Assembly: GCA_030546905.1 (NCBI GenBank)
Contig: JAUOPI010000007.1
Coordinates: 1 to 64,000, forward strand
DNA: 64,000 nucleotides
DNA from: Granulosicoccaceae sp. 1_MG-2023
GTDB taxonomy: Bacteria; Pseudomonadota; Gammaproteobacteria; Granulosicoccales; Granulosicoccaceae
Direction of reading: 5' to 3'
The translations under genes and the position numbers were made by a program. Positions 1 through 7,908 of the stretch are shown here, one piece after another. Numbering within the stretch: the first letter of the stretch is position 1; the number at the start of each line of letters is the position of its first letter. Under the pieces are notes generated by a model, which saw only the letters and a program-made list of their open reading frames with translations, was not told the DNA's origin and did not search any database.

Positions 1-20
1 CCGTTTGCGGCGCCTTTTTT

Positions 21-302
21 TTAGTCTTCGCGGGATGTGACCTGCAGAAGATGATAACCGAACTGGGTTTTGACCGGGCCTTGTACGGCACCGACCTCAC
101 CGTTGAAAACGGCGTCATCAAATTCTTTGACCATCTGACCGCGGCCGAAGGTGCCGAGCTCACCGCCCTGGCGACCTGAGGGGCAGGTGGAATGTTGTTT
201 GGCAACCTCGGCGAAGTCTGCACCGCCTTCGATTTGTGCTTTAAGGTCGAGGCAGGCTGCTTCGGAACTGACGAGGATGTGGCGCGCTGACGCTTGTGCC
301 AT
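21..302 (-). CDS. ppiC: Parvulin-type peptidyl-prolyl cis-trans isomerase (PpiC-like)
   Basis: A 93-residue single-domain parvulin that isomerises peptidyl-proline bonds. No signal peptide is visible, so it should act in the cytoplasm, like E. coli PpiC, whose length it matches. The rotamase signature is present: ARHILV near residues 6-11, GGELG at 46-50, GRGQMV at 53-58, and GYHLL at 82-86 near the C-terminus. It is the first complete gene of a minus-strand run, with two small unknown genes upstream. The assignment to the family is firm; the client proteins are unknown. Confidence 0.93.
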   Translation of the reverse strand: MAQASARHILVSSEAACLDLKAQIEGGADFAEVAKQHSTCPSGRQGGELGTFGRGQMVKEFDDAVFNGEVGAVQGPVKTQFGYHLLQVTSRED

Positions 303-353
303 GTTGATCTCCTGAAGTGGAATGAATTGTATGCCGGGACTGAGCGCGTGCGC

Positions 354-653
354 TCAGGACATGCCCGGTTTCCAGATGCCGAATGCGTCGGCGCCGGAAG
401 GCGGGGCGGGCTGGGGAGCCTGTTGAGCACGTTGCTGCTCGACGTCGCGTACGACATGCATGCAGAAGGCGTTGAGCTCGTCGGCGATTTCCTGCTTGCG
501 TTCGAGCGGCATGTCCTGTTGTCCCAGCAGGAATCCGACGATGCCTGTCAGGTACTGGGAGGCAATGCCGGGATCGGCTGCAGCGGGGTCGGCCTGTTCG
601 ATGACGTTGCAAACGTCACTGATCAGTCGGGTCGAGAGTTGTAATTGAGCCAT
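354..653 (-). CDS. Conserved-looking hypothetical protein, 99 aa
   Basis: I do not recognise this family. The protein is 99 residues and soluble, with a largely helical N-terminal two thirds. It ends in a Gln/Pro/Ala-rich low-complexity stretch (about residues 75-90) and a short tail, FGIWKPGMS. There is no signal peptide or membrane segment. It is read in the same direction as ppiC, about 50 bp upstream of it, and could be cotranscribed with it. Codon use resembles the neighbours, and the opposite-strand frames here look like shadows. The Shine-Dalgarno is weak, so the start is uncertain. Confidence 0.55.
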   Translation of the reverse strand: MAQLQLSTRLISDVCNVIEQADPAAADPGIASQYLTGIVGFLLGQQDMPLERKQEIADELNAFCMHVVRDVEQQRAQQAPQPAPPSGADAFGIWKPGMS

Positions 654-714
654 GTTGGATGATCCGGATAGGTTGCGGGAATCAGAGTGGTGACGGGCAG
701 TCTACCGTAATCAC

Positions 715-747
715 AGTGTCATAAAAGTCTTGCAAACTGATGACACT
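715..747. repeat. 8-bp perfect inverted repeat upstream of the 99-aa gene
   Basis: AGTGTCAT at 715-722 is the exact complement of ATGACACT at 740-747, with a 17-nt AT-rich loop. It lies between the 65-aa zinc-ribbon gene and the 99-aa gene. It could be an operator or a weak hairpin. No U-tract follows on either strand, so I do not call it a terminator. Confidence 0.3.
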
Positions 748-792
748 CGGGCTGACGACGCGATCCTTGCGTCGCCGGCGCAGGCAGGGGAG

Positions 793-990
793 TCAGTGCA
801 TGCCGGAAACGTGCAGAACATTACCGGTGCGGTACATCTGAGGGAGGCTGGCTGCTTCGCGGGCCGGCTTACGGCGCGCTGTCAGGCGTGAGCGCCCGCA
901 GCACGGGCATGTGTACCATTCGGCTGAGGACTTGGCGGAATTCTCCGTCTTGCTCAGTTGCATAGACGTATTGCAGGAAGTGCATTTCAT
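793..990 (-). CDS. Small zinc-ribbon-like protein, 65 aa
   Basis: A small basic protein with two Cys-X2-Cys knuckles (CTSC at residues 3-6 and CPCC near 28-31), the arrangement of a zinc ribbon. The remaining ~35 residues are Arg/Ala-rich with no recognisable domain. A G-rich Shine-Dalgarno-like stretch (TTTGGGG) precedes the ATG. It lies on the minus strand between the split ribonucleotide reductase genes and the unknown 99-aa gene. Nucleic-acid or metal binding is an inference from the Cys pattern only. Being short, it could be a spurious frame, but the paired Cys motifs argue for a real gene. Confidence 0.5.
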   Translation of the reverse strand: MKCTSCNTSMQLSKTENSAKSSAEWYTCPCCGRSRLTARRKPAREAASLPQMYRTGNVLHVSGMH

Positions 991-1092
991 TGTGTTGCCC
1001 CAAAAAATAATTCATCAATGTGATTGCGCCCGGATCCCTTAGCCTCCGGGTCTGATTATTGATTGGCAGTTTCCGCTTGCCTCAGTTGCCTG

Positions 1093-1794
1093 TCAGCCGC
1101 ACTTGCTGTCGCCGCAGTTCAGGCAGGTCATGCAGCCATCCATCATGATGGCGGCTTTATGATGGCACTTGGTACACAATTCCGCTGTGTCCGGAAACTG
1201 TCCGCCCGACGATTCCTCGTCAGCCGAGTCCTCCGATTGTCGCTGCGCATTTTCCAGCTCTGCGCGCTTCATTTCAATGAGTTTTTTCTGGTGTTCGTCA
1301 GGCTCGTTGGATTTGAGCATGCCGATCTTGATCAGATGCTTCTCGATGACGTCACCGATCTCCGAGATCAGTGAAGGCATGAACTGACCTTTGTTCCAGT
1401 AGCCGCCGCGCGGATCGAACACCGAGTGGAGCTCTTCCACCAGGAAGGTGACGTCGCCGCCTTTGCGAAAGACCGCCGACATAATACGCGTGAGCGCCAC
1501 GATCCACTGGAAATGATCCATGTTTTTTGAATTGATGAACACTTCAAACGGGCGACGCAGTTCGTGCTCGGTGCCTTCATTGAGGACGATGTCGTTGATG
1601 GTGATATACATCGCATGCGCCGAGACGTGTTCCGGTGTCTTCAGTTTGTAGGTGCTGCCGATCAGTACGTCCGGCCGTTCCAGTGTTTCGTGCATTTGAA
1701 TAATGTCGGCTGCAGGCGCAGCCGCTTTATTCTCCGCCTGATCAGCCTTGTGCACAGAATAGGAGACAATTTTCTTGTCGATTTTGATTGCCAT
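1093..1794 (-). CDS. nrdJb: Class II ribonucleotide reductase, small C-terminal subunit (NrdJb)
   Basis: This is the detached C-terminal part of the adenosylcobalamin-dependent ribonucleotide reductase; the pair NrdJa/NrdJb is split in the same way in Pseudomonas aeruginosa. The protein is about 233 residues. A central domain contains RRPFEVFINSKNMDHFQW. The C-terminal tail carries Cys pairs (about residues 210, 213, 224, 227, 230 and 235 counted from an upstream GTG), typical of the redox tail and zinc site that re-reduces the active site. I chose the ATG at 1794, behind a GGGG Shine-Dalgarno, over the in-frame GTG at 1803. It follows nrdJa by about 38 bp and is certainly in the same operon. 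Confidence 0.88.
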   Translation of the reverse strand: MAIKIDKKIVSYSVHKADQAENKAAAPAADIIQMHETLERPDVLIGSTYKLKTPEHVSAHAMYITINDIVLNEGTEHELRRPFEVFINSKNMDHFQWIVALTRIMSAVFRKGGDVTFLVEELHSVFDPRGGYWNKGQFMPSLISEIGDVIEKHLIKIGMLKSNEPDEHQKKLIEMKRAELENAQRQSEDSADEESSGGQFPDTAELCTKCHHKAAIMMDGCMTCLNCGDSKCG

Positions 1795-1832
1795 GTTGTT
1801 CACCCCGGTAGTTCTCTGTTTATTCGGCCTGA

Positions 1833-3998
1833 TCAGAATTTGCCGTAGTAGCCTTCTTTTAATGCATCGTAGAGGTTGGCGGCGGTGTGAATCTCGCCGT
1901 CATACTCGATTTCTTCGTTACCTTTGCAGTTGACCACGGTGCCATCGGCGAGTTCGAACTCGTAGGTCGTGTTGGCCAGGTCTTCCTCTTTCACCAGAAC
2001 GCCCTGGAAGGCTTCCGGATTAAAGCGGAATGTGGTGCAACCTTTCAGCCCCTGATCATAGGCGTAGAGGTAGATGTCCTTGAATTCGTCATACGGGAAT
2101 TCTGTCGGCACATTGGCCGTTTTCGAGATGGATGAATCGATCCATTTTTGTGCTGCAGCCTGAATATCGACGTGTTCTTTGGGCTTGATGTCATCGGCCG
2201 TGATGAAGTAGTCGGGCAGTTGCGCACCTTCTTCCTGCGAGTAAGGCATGGCGTTCTCGTTGATCAGCTTGCGGTAGGCCAGCAGCTCGAACGAGTAAAC
2301 GTCGACTTTCTCTTTGCTCTTTTTGCCTTCACGGATCACATTGCGCGCGTAGTGATGCGCAAAGCTCGGCTCAATGCCGTTACTGGCGTTGTTGGCCAGT
2401 GACAGTGAGATGGTACCGGTCGGCGCGATCGAGGAGTGGTGGGTAAAGCGCGAGCCGGTTTTGGCCATATCTTCGATCAGCTCCGGTGCTTCGGCTGCGA
2501 CCTGTTGCATATAGCGGCTGTAGCGGGCGTGCAGCACGCGGCCGGGTAGCTTGTCGCCGACGCGGTAGCCGTCGGTTTTGAGTTCCGGGCGCAGGCGCAG
2601 CATCTCGCCGGTGATTTCAAACTCCTCGTCCATGATCGGCGCAGCGCCTTTTTCACGGGCGAGATCGACGCCGACGCGCCAGCCGGTAATGGCCATTTCG
2701 CGGGTGACTTGTTCGGTGAAGGCCAGGGAGTCTTCCGCGCCGTATTTCATGCACAGCATGGTGATGGTTGAGCCGAGGCCCAGATAGCCCATGCCGTGAC
2801 GGCGTTTGCGCATGATCTCAGCCCGTTGCTGTTGCAGCGGCAGGCCGTTGATTTCAACCACGTTGTCCAGCATACGGGTGAAGATCGCCACTGTTTTGCG
2901 GAAGTTCTCCCAGTCGAATGCGGCTTTTTCGGTGAACGGGTCTTTCACAAAGCGCGTCAGATTGATGGAGCCGAGCAGGCAGGCGCCGTAGGGCGGCAGC
3001 GGCTGCTCACCGCAGGGGTTGGTCGCGCGGATGTTTTCGCAGTACCAGTTGTTGTTCATCTCATTGACCTTGTCGATGAGGATGAAACCGGGCTCGGCGA
3101 AGTCATAGGTGGAGGACATGATGGCGTCCCACAGGCGCCGCGCGGGAATGGTGCGGAATACCTCGCAGGCAACCTGGCCCTCGTCGTTAACCACCAGATG
3201 TTCGTGGGTCGGCCAGTCGCGCCAGATAATGCGTTCCTGATCGTTGAGATCGATATCGCTGTTGGCCAGCGCCTTGCGGCGGATCGGGAAGGCCAGTTGC
3301 CAGGGCGCATCGGCCTTGACCGCTTCGATGAAGTCTTCGGTGATCAGCAGGGACAGATTGAACTGGCGCAGGCGGCCGTCCTCGCGTTTGGCGCGGATAT
3401 ACTCCAGCACGTCGGGATGGCGCACGTCGAAGGTGCCCATTTGTGCGCCGCGCCGGCCGCCGGCGGAGCTGACGGTAAAACACATCTTGTCGTAGATATC
3501 CATAAACGACAGGGGGCCGGAGGTGTAGGCGCCGGCACCCGAGACATAGGCGCCGCGCGGACGCAGGGTGGAGAAGTCATAGCCGATGCCGCAACCGGCT
3601 TTGAGCGTCAGGCCGGCTTCGTGCACCTTGTCGAGGATATCGTCCATGGAGTCTTCGATGGTGCCGGAGACCGTGCAGTTAATAGTCGAGGTGGCCGGTT
3701 TGTGGTCAAGTGCGCCGGCATTCGAGGTGATGCGCCCGGCCGGAATTGCGCCTTGCTTGAGTGCCCACAGAAACTCGTGGAACCAGTGCTCACGTTTCTT
3801 TTTGCCTTCTTCTACGTCGGCCAGCGCACGTGCGACGCGCGCATAGGTGTCTTCGATAGACTGATCGACCGGCTCGCCTTCCTTGGTTTTCAGACGGTAT
3901 TTCTTGTCCCAGATATCCATGGACGCTTCTTGAAACGGAATTTCCTGAACCGATTTAGCTTCGGAATTGTTCACAGCGCAGAGGTTGGCGTTACTCAT
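1833..3998 (-). CDS. nrdJa: Class II (B12-dependent) ribonucleotide reductase, catalytic subunit (NrdJa)
   Basis: Reduces ribonucleotides to deoxyribonucleotides using adenosylcobalamin to make the thiyl radical, so it works with or without oxygen. The protein is about 721 residues. TSTINCTVSG holds the first active-site Cys, near residue 108. The radical-site segment NPCGEQ is near residues 327-332, followed by the LLGSINL substrate-loop segment. The reading frame is open further upstream to 4079, but those 27 residues do not resemble the family and would run through a strong hairpin. I therefore start at MSNANL (3998), preceded by GGAG. Its redox tail is supplied by the next gene, nrdJb. 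Candidate NrdR control lies upstream. Confidence 0.93.
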   Translation of the reverse strand: MSNANLCAVNNSEAKSVQEIPFQEASMDIWDKKYRLKTKEGEPVDQSIEDTYARVARALADVEEGKKKREHWFHEFLWALKQGAIPAGRITSNAGALDHKPATSTINCTVSGTIEDSMDDILDKVHEAGLTLKAGCGIGYDFSTLRPRGAYVSGAGAYTSGPLSFMDIYDKMCFTVSSAGGRRGAQMGTFDVRHPDVLEYIRAKREDGRLRQFNLSLLITEDFIEAVKADAPWQLAFPIRRKALANSDIDLNDQERIIWRDWPTHEHLVVNDEGQVACEVFRTIPARRLWDAIMSSTYDFAEPGFILIDKVNEMNNNWYCENIRATNPCGEQPLPPYGACLLGSINLTRFVKDPFTEKAAFDWENFRKTVAIFTRMLDNVVEINGLPLQQQRAEIMRKRRHGMGYLGLGSTITMLCMKYGAEDSLAFTEQVTREMAITGWRVGVDLAREKGAAPIMDEEFEITGEMLRLRPELKTDGYRVGDKLPGRVLHARYSRYMQQVAAEAPELIEDMAKTGSRFTHHSSIAPTGTISLSLANNASNGIEPSFAHHYARNVIREGKKSKEKVDVYSFELLAYRKLINENAMPYSQEEGAQLPDYFITADDIKPKEHVDIQAAAQKWIDSSISKTANVPTEFPYDEFKDIYLYAYDQGLKGCTTFRFNPEAFQGVLVKEEDLANTTYEFELADGTVVNCKGNEEIEYDGEIHTAANLYDALKEGYYGKF

Positions 3999-4268
3999 TA
4001 TTCGGGTTGATCTCCGGTCTTGTCCCTGGGGACTGGCATCACAAACTACATCGGAAACAGCCGCACTGCTGCGACGCATCCGGGGCGGCAGCGGCTGTTT
4101 CTTAGGGTGTTGTCTTGTTAATCTCGGCGGATTCGCCGGTTATTCCATATCATGTAGGTGTTTCTGGTGCAGATCACTACATGTGGTGGTTATGTCTTAA
4201 AATTGTTTGCTTTCGGATCGCCGCGGCAACGCCCCGGCAGAAGGCGGGCGGAGGGCGGCGTCGAAGAG
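3999..4268 (-). promoter_or_regulatory. Long structured 5' leader of nrdJa
   Basis: If transcription starts from the candidate promoter at 4275-4303, nrdJa has a leader of about 270 nt. It contains two inverted repeats. One is an 11-bp perfect stem (GAAACAGCCGC at 4054-4064 with GCGGCTGTTTC at 4091-4101; 26-nt loop), lying about 55 nt before the start codon. The other is a 7-bp stem (CATGTAG 4151-4157 / CTACATG 4177-4183), extendable by two pairs across a bulge. I could not find a cobalamin-riboswitch B12 box here, although B12 control of class II reductases is known in other bacteria. No gene is visible in this interval. Confidence 0.45.
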
Positions 4269-4274
4269 GTGTGT

Positions 4275-4313
4275 ATTATGGGCTGTTAGCCTTCAAAGCA
4301 CAACATATTGTGC
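4275..4313 (-). promoter_or_regulatory. Candidate nrdJ promoter with NrdR-like box over the -35
   Basis: On the minus strand, TTGTGC (4298-4303) and CATAAT (4275-4280) are separated by exactly 17 bp, a plausible sigma70 promoter. The -35 lies inside GCACAACATATTGTGC (4298-4313), whose 6-bp arms are perfectly complementary. It matches about 12 of 16 positions of the NrdR-box consensus (acaCwAtATaTwGtgt) as I remember it. A second, half-matching site ending TACATAGTGT is at 4327-4342. NrdR boxes usually occur as pairs in front of ribonucleotide reductase genes, which this position fits. Confidence 0.5.
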
Positions 4314-4588
4314 CAACTTTCTGTGACGCCGCTACATAGTGTGTCTAAGCTGTGAGTAAGTTGCGCACAGCTGTGTGATTTTCCTGTGGGTAAGTCGGCA
4401 AATCGCTGAATATTCCGCAGCTTAGATAAAATGAGTCGGAAATGTGACAGATCGGGCAGGCACGACATCTTGTGCCTGGCGCCGCCGGTGCGGTCGCGAC
4501 CACATTGAGGTGGCCTTTTCTGACCGGTGGTACGACCGCGCCGGCGGGTTTTGTCCGGGGCAGGATTTAAAAAAGCAAAGGGACGGGA
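4314..4588. other. Intergenic stretch between bcp and the nrdJ promoter
   Basis: Together with the nrdJ leader this makes a 590-bp gene-free interval. The part nearest the promoter is AT-rich and contains the second NrdR-like half site. The part nearest bcp is GC-rich, with no recognisable open frame and no terminator with a U-tract for bcp. Short frames here have no Shine-Dalgarno or domain, so I leave them out. Confidence 0.4.
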
Positions 4589-5056
4589 TCAGAGGGCTTT
4601 GGCAGCGTCGAGGACGGCTTCGGCGTGACCGGCGACTTTGACTTTGCGCCATTCTTCGCGCAGTACACCGTCGGCATCAATCAGAAAGGTGCTGCGCTCT
4701 ATGCCCATGTATTCACGGCCGTAGAGTTTTTTCAGTTTGATCACGTCAAACAGTTTGCACAGCTCTTCTTCTTTATCCGAGATCAGATCAAAAGGCAGCG
4801 ACTGCTTGGCTTTGAAGTTTTCGTGGCTTTTCAGGCCGTCGCGCGAGACACCGATGATGACCGTATTGCAGGCGGCAAACTCGTCACTGAGGTCGCGGAA
4901 GTTCTGGCTCTCGGTGGTGCAACCGGGGGTGCTGTCCTTGGGGTAAAAATAGATCACCACATTTTTGCCCTGCAGCGAGGTCAGGGAAATCGTCTGATCA
5001 CCGGTGGCGGGCAGGGAAAAATCCGGGACTTTCTTGCCCACTTCAAGTTCGCTCAT
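4589..5056 (-). CDS. bcp: Thioredoxin-dependent peroxiredoxin, Bcp/PrxQ type
   Basis: Reduces peroxides in the cytoplasm using thioredoxin-like donors. The 155-residue protein has the AhpC/TSA fold: PDFSLPATGD at the N-terminus, FYPKDSTPGCT with the peroxidatic Cys46, and GVSRDG downstream. The position five residues after Cys46, where E. coli Bcp has its resolving Cys, is Gln51. The only other cysteines are in FAACNTV and EELCKLF. It may therefore use a non-canonical resolving Cys or be a one-Cys enzyme. It stands alone, divergent from dapA, the same bcp/dapA neighbourhood seen in many gammaproteobacteria. Confidence 0.92.
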   Translation of the reverse strand: MSELEVGKKVPDFSLPATGDQTISLTSLQGKNVVIYFYPKDSTPGCTTESQNFRDLSDEFAACNTVIIGVSRDGLKSHENFKAKQSLPFDLISDKEEELCKLFDVIKLKKLYGREYMGIERSTFLIDADGVLREEWRKVKVAGHAEAVLDAAKAL

Positions 5057-5182
5057 GTGTTGTTTCTTCCTTTTCTGTTGACGGGCTGAAGCTCGGTGCC
5101 ATGCGCTTTGCGGGCGGGAGCTTGCTTGTTTTGCAGGCTAGCGCAAAGTAACATTGGCGCGCAAATTCAGCAGGACAAATCT

Positions 5183-6058
5183 ATGTTTCAAGGCAGTATT
5201 GTCGCGATCGTCACGCCCATGCGGGAAGACGGTTCGGTCGACGAAGCGGCGCTGGCCGATCTGGTCGAGTTCCACGTGCAAAGCGGTACCGACGGCATTG
5301 TGTCGGTAGGCACTACCGGTGAATCGGCCACGCTGGATGTGCCCGAGCACCATCAGGTGATCAAAAAGACCATCGAGCTGGTGCGCAAACGTATACCGGT
5401 GATCGCCGGTACCGGCGCCAACTCCACCAGCGAGGCCATCGAACTGACGCGCGCGGCCCGCGAGTTGGGTGCCGACGGCTGTTTGTTGGTGACGCCTTAT
5501 TACAATAAGCCCACCCAGGAAGGACTGTTCCGGCACTTCTCGGCCATCGCCGAGGCGGTGGATATTCCGCAGATTCTTTATAATGTGCCCGGTCGCACGG
5601 CGGTGGATATGCTGCCTGAGACCACAGCGCGTCTGGCCGGTGTGAAAAATATCGTTGGTATCAAAGAAGCGACAGGGACTCTGGAACGGATCCGGACCTT
5701 GCTGGAACTGTGTCCCGACGACTTTGCCGTTATGACCGGGGATGACGCTACCGCCATGGAAAGCCTGCTGGCCGGTGCCCGGGCGGATATTTCCGTGACC
5801 GCCAATGTGGTGCCGCAGGCCATGCACGAGATGTGTGCCGCAGCCCTGCGCGGCGACCGTGCTGCCGCCGAAGCGATAGAGGCGCGCATCAGCAGCCTGC
5901 ACCGGACCTTGTTTCTTGAATCCAATCCCATCCCCGTTAAGTGGGCCCTGACCGAAATGGGCAAAATGCCGGGCGGGATTCGTTTACCGCTGACGCCGCT
6001 GGATGCGCAATATCATGCGACACTGCGTGATTCCCTTAAGCAGGCCGGAGCTCTTTAG
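5183..6058 (+). CDS. dapA: 4-Hydroxy-tetrahydrodipicolinate synthase
   Basis: Condenses pyruvate with aspartate semialdehyde, the first committed step to lysine and to the meso-diaminopimelate of the peptidoglycan. The protein is 291 residues. Starting at MFQGSIVA (after a CAGGA Shine-Dalgarno) puts the landmarks at the family numbering: Lys161 in GIKEATG forms the Schiff base, Tyr133 in LYNVPGRT, and Thr44 in GTTGES. The frame is open upstream to 5096, but that extension is not conserved-looking. The stop is directly followed by bamC, the same dapA-bamC pair as in E. coli. Confidence 0.97.
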   Translation: MFQGSIVAIVTPMREDGSVDEAALADLVEFHVQSGTDGIVSVGTTGESATLDVPEHHQVIKKTIELVRKRIPVIAGTGANSTSEAIELTRAARELGADGCLLVTPYYNKPTQEGLFRHFSAIAEAVDIPQILYNVPGRTAVDMLPETTARLAGVKNIVGIKEATGTLERIRTLLELCPDDFAVMTGDDATAMESLLAGARADISVTANVVPQAMHEMCAAALRGDRAAAEAIEARISSLHRTLFLESNPIPVKWALTEMGKMPGGIRLPLTPLDAQYHATLRDSLKQAGAL

Positions 6059-6059
6059 A

Positions 6060-7133
6060 ATGCGATCAACCCTTCCCGTAACACTGGTACTCACTGCGAC
6101 TTTGCTGAGTGCCTGTGGCAGCAATCACCGTCCGGACAGCCCGGATATGCTGTACCGCTCAGCTACCGAGTCCGAGATGCTGGCCTTGCCGCCGGATGTG
6201 TCCGGGATGCGTGAGCGGCAGTACATTATCCCGCGCGCACAGGGCCGTTTGTCCCGCAGCTCGGTGTTGCCTTCGGCGGAGGATATTGTTCTGCGTCGCG
6301 ATGGCCGTCTGACCTGGCTGGAGCTGAACCTGCCGGTTGAAACGCTCTGGCCGGAGCTGGTGGCGTTTGTCGGCAACCGCGGGCTCGAAGTGGAACGCAA
6401 CGACAGCCTGACCGGTTTATTGACAACCGCCTGGGCTCGGCCGAGCAGCCGTGAGCCGCGTGACGGTCTGATGCAAAAGCTGGTCGGCGACAAGGTGATT
6501 GTCGATAAGTCACGCATGGAACGCTACGTGATCCGCCTGGAGCGCAATGGCGACGGTGCGTCGCGCTTGTTTGCCGATTATCAGATCGTGCACCGGGACA
6601 AGCGTGATGAGCGCGGCACCGAAGGCAATGACGACAGCATGATGTCGAGCCAGTTGCTGAAAGACATTCTGATCTGGGTCGGTGTCAGTGAGGCGCGTGC
6701 CGACGGTGTGCTCAGTGCCGAAGAGGCTGCCTCGATCCGGGCCGGCATGGAGCTGGTCAGCAATGCGCAGGGTGAATACCTGCTGTTGTGGGGCGATTAC
6801 GAATCCTGGTTCGATGCGCTGGCCGATATTCCCGGCGAGACGCTGTGGCGTACCGAAGACGCTGATGCTGACAGCGGCGAGGTGGAGATACGGGTTTCCG
6901 AAGACCTGATGCCGCGTGAGGAACCGCTGGAGGAACCCGGTTTCTGGGCGAAGCTGACCGGTAAGGCCGGGCAGGAAGGGACGCCCTTGCGTTTACGTTT
7001 TCAGATGGTCGAAGCCGGCGTTTATGCTGTTGATGTGATCCGCAGTGACGATCGCATTGTCACCGGTGAGGTTGCGCAAAAACTGCTGCGGCACGCGCGT
7101 GACGAATTGCTGCAAGCCCGCGGCCTGAGTTGA
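6060..7133 (+). CDS. bamC: Outer-membrane assembly lipoprotein BamC (NlpB)
   Basis: A 357-residue lipoprotein component of the BAM complex, which inserts beta-barrel proteins into the outer membrane. The signal peptide ends in a lipobox LLSAC with Cys19 as the lipidation site. It is followed by the typical unstructured segment with the SPDMLYR and ALPPDVSGM motifs, which contact BamD, and then two helix-grip domains. An acidic linker (DADADSGEVE) separates the domains near residue 265. The start codon begins one base after the dapA stop, so the two genes form one operon. Confidence 0.92.
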   Translation: MRSTLPVTLVLTATLLSACGSNHRPDSPDMLYRSATESEMLALPPDVSGMRERQYIIPRAQGRLSRSSVLPSAEDIVLRRDGRLTWLELNLPVETLWPELVAFVGNRGLEVERNDSLTGLLTTAWARPSSREPRDGLMQKLVGDKVIVDKSRMERYVIRLERNGDGASRLFADYQIVHRDKRDERGTEGNDDSMMSSQLLKDILIWVGVSEARADGVLSAEEAASIRAGMELVSNAQGEYLLLWGDYESWFDALADIPGETLWRTEDADADSGEVEIRVSEDLMPREEPLEEPGFWAKLTGKAGQEGTPLRLRFQMVEAGVYAVDVIRSDDRIVTGEVAQKLLRHARDELLQARGLS

Positions 7134-7143
7134 GCGGCCGCGT

Positions 7144-7908
7144 ATGTTGAGGTTTGCGACGCTGGGCAGCGGCAGCTCCGGCAATGCAACCGTGGTGCAG
7201 GGCGGTGATACCTGTGTGCTGGTTGATAACGGTTTTACGATCAAGGAAACCGTGCGGCGTCTGGCGCAGGCCGGCCTGCAGCCCGAGGATATCAGTGCGA
7301 TTGTGGTGACCCATGAGCACGGCGATCACATCAGCGGCGTAGGGCCGTTTTCGCGGCGTTACAACACGCCGGTGTGGATGACGCACGGTACCTTCGGCGC
7401 TACACGCGACAAGAAAATTGCCGATCTCAATCTGTTCCACGCCCACGAGCCCATGCAGATCGGCGATCTGTCACTGGAGCCTTTTCCGACCCCGCACGAT
7501 GCGGCCGAATCCTGCCAGTTTGTATTCAGTTGCGGGGCTTTCCGATTTGCGACCCTGACCGATCTGGGTTGCACAACGCCTTATCTGCAAAGCCTGTTGA
7601 CGGATCTGGATGCCTTGCTGCTGGAGTGTAACTACGACGCGGATATGTTGCGCAACGGCCCTTACGGCGAATCACTGCAGGCGCGCATCCGCGGGGCCTG
7701 GGGGCATCTGGATAATGTTCAGGCGGCACGTTTTCTGGAGCAGATTGATACGCCGCGGCTGCGCCGCGTGCTGCTCGGGCATCTGAGCGAAAAGAACAAC
7801 TGCCCGGATGTGGTGATGGAGACCATTGGGCATTACGCGCCCAAAGCTGTTGAGCGGGCGCGGATTATGTCCCAGTCCGAGGTCAGTGACTGGTACGAAC
7901 TTGCCTGA
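7144..7908 (+). CDS. Metallo-beta-lactamase-fold hydrolase, YycJ/WalJ type
   Basis: A 254-residue metal-dependent hydrolase. The N-terminal LGSGSSGNATVV and the metal motif THEHGDH (His57, His59, Asp61, His62) are characteristic of the YycJ/VicX subgroup; further metal ligands sit in TPHDAAES and LGHLSEKN. In Firmicutes this subgroup has been linked to cell-wall and DNA-repair phenotypes and proposed to be a nuclease; the role here is not shown. It follows bamC by 10 bp, probably in the same operon, and is tail-to-tail with ptsI. Confidence 0.85.
   Translation: MLRFATLGSGSSGNATVVQGGDTCVLVDNGFTIKETVRRLAQAGLQPEDISAIVVTHEHGDHISGVGPFSRRYNTPVWMTHGTFGATRDKKIADLNLFHAHEPMQIGDLSLEPFPTPHDAAESCQFVFSCGAFRFATLTDLGCTTPYLQSLLTDLDALLLECNYDADMLRNGPYGESLQARIRGAWGHLDNVQAARFLEQIDTPRLRRVLLGHLSEKNNCPDVVMETIGHYAPKAVERARIMSQSEVSDWYELA

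Noticed and set aside
1-22. Possible terminator of a gene left of the window
   Set aside because: GGCGCC followed by eight T is visible, but the left part of any stem is outside the window, so it cannot be judged.
2796-4010. Long plus-strand open frame opposite nrdJa (404 codons)
   Set aside because: It is a shadow in a GC-rich gene; nrdJa on the other strand has clear catalytic motifs. The same applies to the 403-codon frame opposite ptsI and the 408-codon and 436-codon frames opposite mraZ-rsmH and murA.
3999-4079. Longer nrdJa start
   Set aside because: The added 27 residues are not family-like and would be encoded by one arm of the leader hairpin; the ATG at 3998 has a Shine-Dalgarno.
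3999-4268. Cobalamin riboswitch in front of nrdJ
   Set aside because: I looked for the B12 box and the conserved GCCACTG-type core on the minus strand and did not find them; the leader is reported only as structured.
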